DNA from: DATHZQ01 sp965216945
Lineage (GTDB): Bacteria > Actinomycetota > Acidimicrobiia > Spongiisociales > UBA5794
Direction of reading: 5' to 3'
Assembly: GCA_965216945.1 (NCBI GenBank)
Contig: CBDCGU010000003.1
Coordinates: 3,968,001-4,032,000 of the forward strand
Length of the DNA: 64,000 nt
In this document: piece after piece, positions 60,057 to 64,000 of the stretch
Numbering within the stretch: the stretch's first letter is position 1
Layout of the letters: each line of letters starts with the position of its first letter
Program-made: the position numbers and the translations under genes
The notes under the pieces: generated by a model
What the model was told of the DNA's origin: nothing
Databases searched by the model: none
Seen by the model: the letters and a program-made list of their open reading frames with translations, nothing else

Positions 60057-62696
60057 TCAGCTCTTGCAGTCTCCGAGATTTCGACCGGTCGCCACGTCCA
60101 CGCGGAGCGGTACGTCGAGCTCGACGATGTTCTCCATGACCTCCGTCGTCAGCGCACGCACCGCTTCGATCTCCCCATCGGGCACCTCGAACACGAGCTC
60201 GTCGTGGATCTGCAGCAGCATCTCGGATTCGTGCCCGGCCGTGCGCAGCTCGGATTCGAGCACCACCATCGCCTTCTTGATGATGTCGGCGTTCGACCCC
60301 TGGATCGGGGCGTTGAGCGCCATCCGCTCGCCTGCTTGGCGGTCGCGGAAGTTGCGACTGGCGAGCTCCGGCAGGTACCGACGCCGGCCGAGCAGCGTCG
60401 TCGTGTACCCCTTGGATCTCGCCTCGTCCACGATGCCCTGCAGGAACGCCCGAACGTCGGGGAACTGGGCGAAATATGCATCCATCAGCTCCTGGGCCTC
60501 GTCGCGTGAGATCTCCAGGCGCTGCGCCAGGCCGTACGCCTCCATGCCGTACAGAAGGCCGAAGTTGACGACCTTGGCTCGCCTGCGTTGATCCGGCGTC
60601 ACGTCTGCGGCATCCACCCCGTTGACCCGGGCGGCCGTGACGGTGTGGATGTCGAGGTCGTGGAGGAAGGCGTCCACCAGACCTGGGTCCTTGGAGAGAT
60701 GGGCGAGAATCCGTAGCTCGATCTGTGAGTAGTCGGCGACCATGAGGACGGCCCCCTCGCCGGCCACGAAGGCCTGCCGAATGACCCGCCCTTCCTCGCT
60801 GCGTACGGGGATGTTCTGCAGATTGGGCTGTTCCTGGCTGAGCCGGCCGGTGGCGGCCGCCATCTGGTTGAAGCGGCCGCGCACCCGCCCATCCACTTCG
60901 ATGAGCGGCAGCAGTGCATCGACGTAGGTCGAGCGCAACTTCTCCAACTCGCGGTATTGCAGGAGGGAGTCGACCAAGGGGTGGGCATCGCGCAGCTTCG
61001 CCAGCACGCTGGCGTCGGTGGAGGGGGCACCCTTCGGCGTTTTCTTCAGAACCGGCAGACCCAACTGCTCGAAGAGGATCTCCCGCAGTTGGAGCGTCGA
61101 GTTGACGTTGAATGGGCCGCCGGCTGCCTCATGAATGTCGCCCTCGAGAGCTGCCAGACGACCGCGGAGCTCTACCGAGAGGTTCTCGAGGAACGTCCGG
61201 TCCACCCCGATTCCGGTGTGCTCCATCTGAGCGAGGATCGTCACCAGCGGAAGCTCGATGTCCTCGAAGAGATCCGTCCCTCCTCGGGCGGTGAGCTGGG
61301 CCCGCAACGGATCGACGAGGCGGGCCACCGCCACCGCCCGCCGGGCCGACGTCTCGAGATCTGGCCCCGGGTCGGCATCGAAATCGAAGGCGCCCTGCTC
61401 GGATACCGGTCCGTCGCTGGCACCACCCTCGTCCACCGAGATGCCCAGCTCGCGGTGCGCAAGATCCGGCAGGTCGGGCGTACGCTGTGCCGGGTTCACG
61501 AGGTAGCTGGCGAGGGCGGTGTCGAAGGCCACCCGTGGAGGCTCGATGCCGGCGTCGAGCAGCAACCGCAGGATCGGTTTGGCGTCGTGGGCAGTGACCC
61601 CCCGCTCGACGAGCGCTCCGCCGAGCGACTCGAGAACGCCTTCCGGCAAGAACGTGGCCCGGTCGTCCTCGGCTGCGACCATCAGGCCGGCGAACACCGC
61701 ACCGTCCCAAACCGTCTCCACGGCGAGCGGGCCCTCTCCGGGAGGCAGATCATCCGGCGTACGGGCAGTCACCACTGCGACGTCCAGCGCCTCGACCTCG
61801 ACCGGGGCCTGACCTCCCAGCTCCAGCAGCCGGTCCCACAGCGTACGGAAAGCGAGGCTGTCGAAGACCTCCCGGACCTCGTTGGCATCCCAATCCTCGA
61901 GGAGGAAGTCGTCGGGTCTGACAGGTTCGCCATCGATGCCCTTCACGGGCACGTCGCGCACGAGCGCCATGAGCTGCCGGTTGAGGAGGACCTGTTCGTG
62001 GTGTTTCTCCAGGTTCTCCCGGAGCTTCGGGGTCTGCTCGTCGAGATGCTCATAGACACCCTCGACACTGCTATAGCTGTTGATCAACTTGGCTGCGGTC
62101 TTCTCCCCCACCTTGGGAACACCGGGCAGGTTGTCCGAGTTGTCGCCACGGAAGGATGCGTAGTCCAGGTATTGATCCGGGCGAACGCCGTAGCGCCCTT
62201 CGATCCAGCCGGCGTCGGCGATGACGGATTCGGAGACCCCGCGCCAGGTGTAGAGCACCTTGACCTTGTCATCGACCAGCTGGAAAGCGTCGCGATCACC
62301 GGTGACGACGACGACATCCCACCCTTCGGCACCTGCCTGGCCGGACAGGGTGGCAATGACGTCATCCGCCTCGTAGCCGGGGGCGCGCAGCTGGGTGATC
62401 TTCAGCGCCCGCAGGACGTCGTCGATGAGCGGCAGCTGGGCGGCGAAGAGGTCCGGTGGCTTTTGTCGCTGCGCCTTGTACTCCTCGTACATCTCCTTGC
62501 GGAAGGTCGGCCCACGCACATCCCACGCAACGGCGACGGCATCGGGACGCTCATCTCCGAGGAGCTTGATCAACATGGAGGTGAAGCCGAACACGGCATT
62601 GGTCACCTGACCGGACGACGTGGCGAGATCGGAGGGGAGTGCGTAGAAGGCCCGGTAGGCGAGGCTGTGGCCGTCGAGAAGGGCGAGGGTCGGCAT
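60057..62696 (-). CDS. polA: DNA polymerase I
   Basis: An 879-aa repair and Okazaki-fragment polymerase. Residues 1-290 are the 5'-3' exonuclease (LALLDGHSLAYRAFYALPSD, then LRAPGYEADDVIATLSGQA and GDRDAFQLVD). About 310-470 is a proofreading fold lacking the usual D-x-E (here PLAVETVW) and thus probably inactive. Polymerase motifs A (LMVADYSQIELRILAHLSKD), B (RRRAKVVNFGLLYGMEAYGL) and C (LLQIHDELVFEVP) are intact. ATG 62696 is preferred because homology begins there. Confidence 0.97.
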   Translation of the reverse strand: MPTLALLDGHSLAYRAFYALPSDLATSSGQVTNAVFGFTSMLIKLLGDERPDAVAVAWDVRGPTFRKEMYEEYKAQRQKPPDLFAAQLPLIDDVLRALKITQLRAPGYEADDVIATLSGQAGAEGWDVVVVTGDRDAFQLVDDKVKVLYTWRGVSESVIADAGWIEGRYGVRPDQYLDYASFRGDNSDNLPGVPKVGEKTAAKLINSYSSVEGVYEHLDEQTPKLRENLEKHHEQVLLNRQLMALVRDVPVKGIDGEPVRPDDFLLEDWDANEVREVFDSLAFRTLWDRLLELGGQAPVEVEALDVAVVTARTPDDLPPGEGPLAVETVWDGAVFAGLMVAAEDDRATFLPEGVLESLGGALVERGVTAHDAKPILRLLLDAGIEPPRVAFDTALASYLVNPAQRTPDLPDLAHRELGISVDEGGASDGPVSEQGAFDFDADPGPDLETSARRAVAVARLVDPLRAQLTARGGTDLFEDIELPLVTILAQMEHTGIGVDRTFLENLSVELRGRLAALEGDIHEAAGGPFNVNSTLQLREILFEQLGLPVLKKTPKGAPSTDASVLAKLRDAHPLVDSLLQYRELEKLRSTYVDALLPLIEVDGRVRGRFNQMAAATGRLSQEQPNLQNIPVRSEEGRVIRQAFVAGEGAVLMVADYSQIELRILAHLSKDPGLVDAFLHDLDIHTVTAARVNGVDAADVTPDQRRRAKVVNFGLLYGMEAYGLAQRLEISRDEAQELMDAYFAQFPDVRAFLQGIVDEARSKGYTTTLLGRRRYLPELASRNFRDRQAGERMALNAPIQGSNADIIKKAMVVLESELRTAGHESEMLLQIHDELVFEVPDGEIEAVRALTTEVMENIVELDVPLRVDVATGRNLGDCKS

Positions 62697-62818
62697 GCGG
62701 CGAGTGTAGGGCGAGCACATGTCACCGGCCGGGTGGCAACCTGCTCGAACCTGGCGGGCTCTGCGCAGGTAGCGGCGGCGCTCGTCGCCGCGACGGGGCT
62801 GCGTCCTCGGGCGGTGCT

Positions 62819-63094
62819 TCAGGCGAGCTTGCGCAACAGCCGGTCGCGCCGAGACTCGAGCTTGGCTCTCGTGCGTCCCAGCTTCTCGATGTGGCGACGA
62901 AAGCGGTCGACGTCCGCCCCGGTCTCGCGGGCGTCGGCCCGGTCGATCGGGCTCCCGCTCACCGCAGCGTCACGCTGGGCATCGTCGTTGAGGTGCTCGT
63001 GGAAGATCAGCTCCTCGCGGGCCAGCTCCTCGGCGCGGCGCAGCGCGGTGATCTCGTCGTTGAGTTGGAACAGGCGTCGCTCGATCCGCCGCAT
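62819..63094 (-). CDS. Small coiled-coil protein of unknown function
   Basis: A 91-aa, highly charged, all-helical protein. The first helix is RRIERRLFQLNDEITALRRA, followed by EELAREELIFHEHLNDDAQR, and the second is DRFRRHIEKLGRTRAKLESR. Two antiparallel coiled-coil helices are likely. It lies 122 bp upstream of polA on the same strand and next to tRNA-Leu(CAA). Similar small proteins near polA occur in actinobacteria, but no function is known to me. Confidence 0.65.
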   Translation of the reverse strand: MRRIERRLFQLNDEITALRRAEELAREELIFHEHLNDDAQRDAAVSGSPIDRADARETGADVDRFRRHIEKLGRTRAKLESRRDRLLRKLA

Positions 63095-63130
63095 GGCGCA
63101 AATGATACGAGCACTACCATCCTCCGTCCG

Positions 63131-63214
63131 GCCGGGATGGCGAAATTGGTAGACGCGACGGACTCAAAATCCGTTGGGCGCAAGCCCGTGGGGGTTCGAG
63201 TCCCCCTCCCGGTA
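63131..63214 (+). tRNA. tRNA-Leu (anticodon CAA)
   Basis: Acceptor GCCGGGA (63131-63137) pairs with TCCCGGT (63207-63213, one G-U pair). Anticodon stem ACGGA/TCCGT has loop CTCAAAA, with CAA at 63165-63167 reading UUG. A long variable arm (TGGGCGCAAGCCCG) and GGTTCGAGTCC in the T-arm are typical of tRNA-Leu. Discriminator A at 63214. CCA is not encoded, in contrast to the tRNA at 23066. Confidence 0.95.
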
Positions 63215-63264
63215 CCCGCGGTTGTACGGCTTGTCGACGCCGGCTTCGGTCGAAGGCGGCGCGG

Positions 63265-64000
63265 CTATCCCCGGCGCACCGCTGCGGCCAGGTCGCCGAC
63301 AGCTTCGTGCAGGCTCGTCGCGGCGCCGGCGACATCGGGTGCATCGAGCACGCGTCGCACGAGTGCCGAGCCGACGATGACTCCGTCGGCGTGGCGGGCT
63401 GCTTCCGCCGCCATGGCCGGCGTGGCGATCCCGACTCCGGCGACGAGCGGCAGATCGGTGGCGGCACGCACCCGACGCGACAGGGCCGCTAGCTGTGACT
63501 GCCCACCGATGCCTTCCTGCTCGCCGGTGACGCCGAGACGAGCGACTCCGTAGATGAACACGGGTCGGTGGTCGATGACCCGGCTCAGCCGCTCGTCGTC
63601 GGTGGTGGGCGCCACGAACAACACCAGGCCCAACCCGGCGCGGTTCGCCGCACCCTCGAATCGCTCCGCCTCGTCCACCGGGAGGTCGGCGACGATGAGC
63701 CCTCCGGCTCCCGCTGCGGCAACGGCGGCCGCATAGGCCTCGGGCCCCCGTTTGAGGATCGGGTTGGCGTAGGTCATCACGAACACCGGCAATCCGGTGC
63801 GGGTGACCACTCGCTCGACGATCTGCAGACTGCGTTCGAATGTCGCTCCTGCCGCCAGCGCGGCAAGTCCCGCCTCGTGAATGGTCGGTCCGTCCATCAA
63901 TGGATCCGAGTACGGAATGCCGATCTCGAATCCGTCGGCGCCGGCGTCCGCCATCGCCATGAACAGATCGACGGAGTCGTCGGGACTCGGCAGACCGGCC
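63265..64000 (-). CDS. trpA: Tryptophan synthase alpha chain (5' end outside the window)
   Basis: About 245 C-terminal residues are visible. The frame runs to the right edge and begins AGLPSPDDSVDLFMAMADAG, followed by DGFEIGIPYSDPLMDGP with the catalytic Glu of E-I/L-G-I-P-x-S-D-P. Later come VFVMTYANPILKRGPEAYAA, GGLIVADLPVDEAERF (second catalytic Asp), VARLGVTGEQ and LPLVAGVGIATPAMAAE. It cleaves indole-3-glycerol phosphate to indole for the TrpB subunit. Only the first ~20-25 residues are missing. Confidence 0.96.
   Translation of the reverse strand, partial: AGLPSPDDSVDLFMAMADAGADGFEIGIPYSDPLMDGPTIHEAGLAALAAGATFERSLQIVERVVTRTGLPVFVMTYANPILKRGPEAYAAAVAAAGAGGLIVADLPVDEAERFEGAANRAGLGLVLFVAPTTDDERLSRVIDHRPVFIYGVARLGVTGEQEGIGGQSQLAALSRRVRAATDLPLVAGVGIATPAMAAEAARHADGVIVGSALVRRVLDAPDVAGAATSLHEAVGDLAAAVRRG

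Overview
The window looks like chromosome of a high-GC actinobacterium, most likely class Acidimicrobiia. That placement is inferred from gene content, not from a marker tree. The clues are an F420/Ddn-type nitroreductase, a mycothiol-dependent isomerase relic, GTG/TTG starts with good Shine-Dalgarno sites, the block uvrC-rapZ-yvcK-gap-pgk-tpiA-gpmA-secG, and the scattered block uvrA-uvrB-coaE / rpsA-polA.

Positions 1-23,000 are accessory and heavily eroded. The left edge has an alcohol-dehydrogenase stub, then a small catabolic-looking operon (Gfo/Idh/MocA oxidoreductase, VOC protein, Ddn-like reductase) behind a promoter embedded in TATGC/GCATA repeats. A KefB-type antiporter and an SDR/DUF2867 protein follow. 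On the minus strand at 8583-5697 is a chain of six tightly overlapping reading frames: a PD-(D/E)XK-like nuclease, a 24-codon ORF, a frameshifted gene, a winged-helix plus UDG-like protein, an unknown protein, and a truncated last gene. This is the best candidate here for an undescribed system. It abuts an IS110 transposase relic. Beyond it lie an aminoglycoside-nucleotidyltransferase stub, a TetR regulator with a clear operator, a frameshifted maleylpyruvate-isomerase-like gene, a LuxR fragment, SEC-C and serine-recombinase relics, a MazEF-like pair, a Ser/Thr kinase broken by one in-frame TGA, an AbiEi/AbiEii pair with a perfect operator palindrome, a frameshifted Kelch-type lipoprotein, a SEC-C protein and a membrane-anchored TIR protein. 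The region ends at the 3' end of tRNA-Leu(GAG), which suggests a genomic island.

From 23.2 kb onward the genes are intact and mostly housekeeping: a MaoC protein, a cyclic-2,3-diphosphoglycerate-synthase-like GTPase, a complete five-gene peptide/nickel-type ABC importer, secG, gpmA, tpiA, pgk, gap, yvcK, rapZ and uvrC. Upstream of uvrC a 600-bp gene-free region holds several strong hairpins and may encode a structured RNA. A methyltransferase, a polytopic membrane protein, uvrA, uvrB and coaE follow.

Between coaE and rpsA sits a Tad/Flp pilus module of about 9.4 kb: histidine kinase, response regulator, Flp pilin, a membrane protein, TadC, TadB, TadA, CpaE and CpaB. The window ends with rpsA (long low-complexity N-terminus), polA (degenerate proofreading domain), a coiled-coil protein, tRNA-Leu(CAA) and the C-terminal part of trpA.
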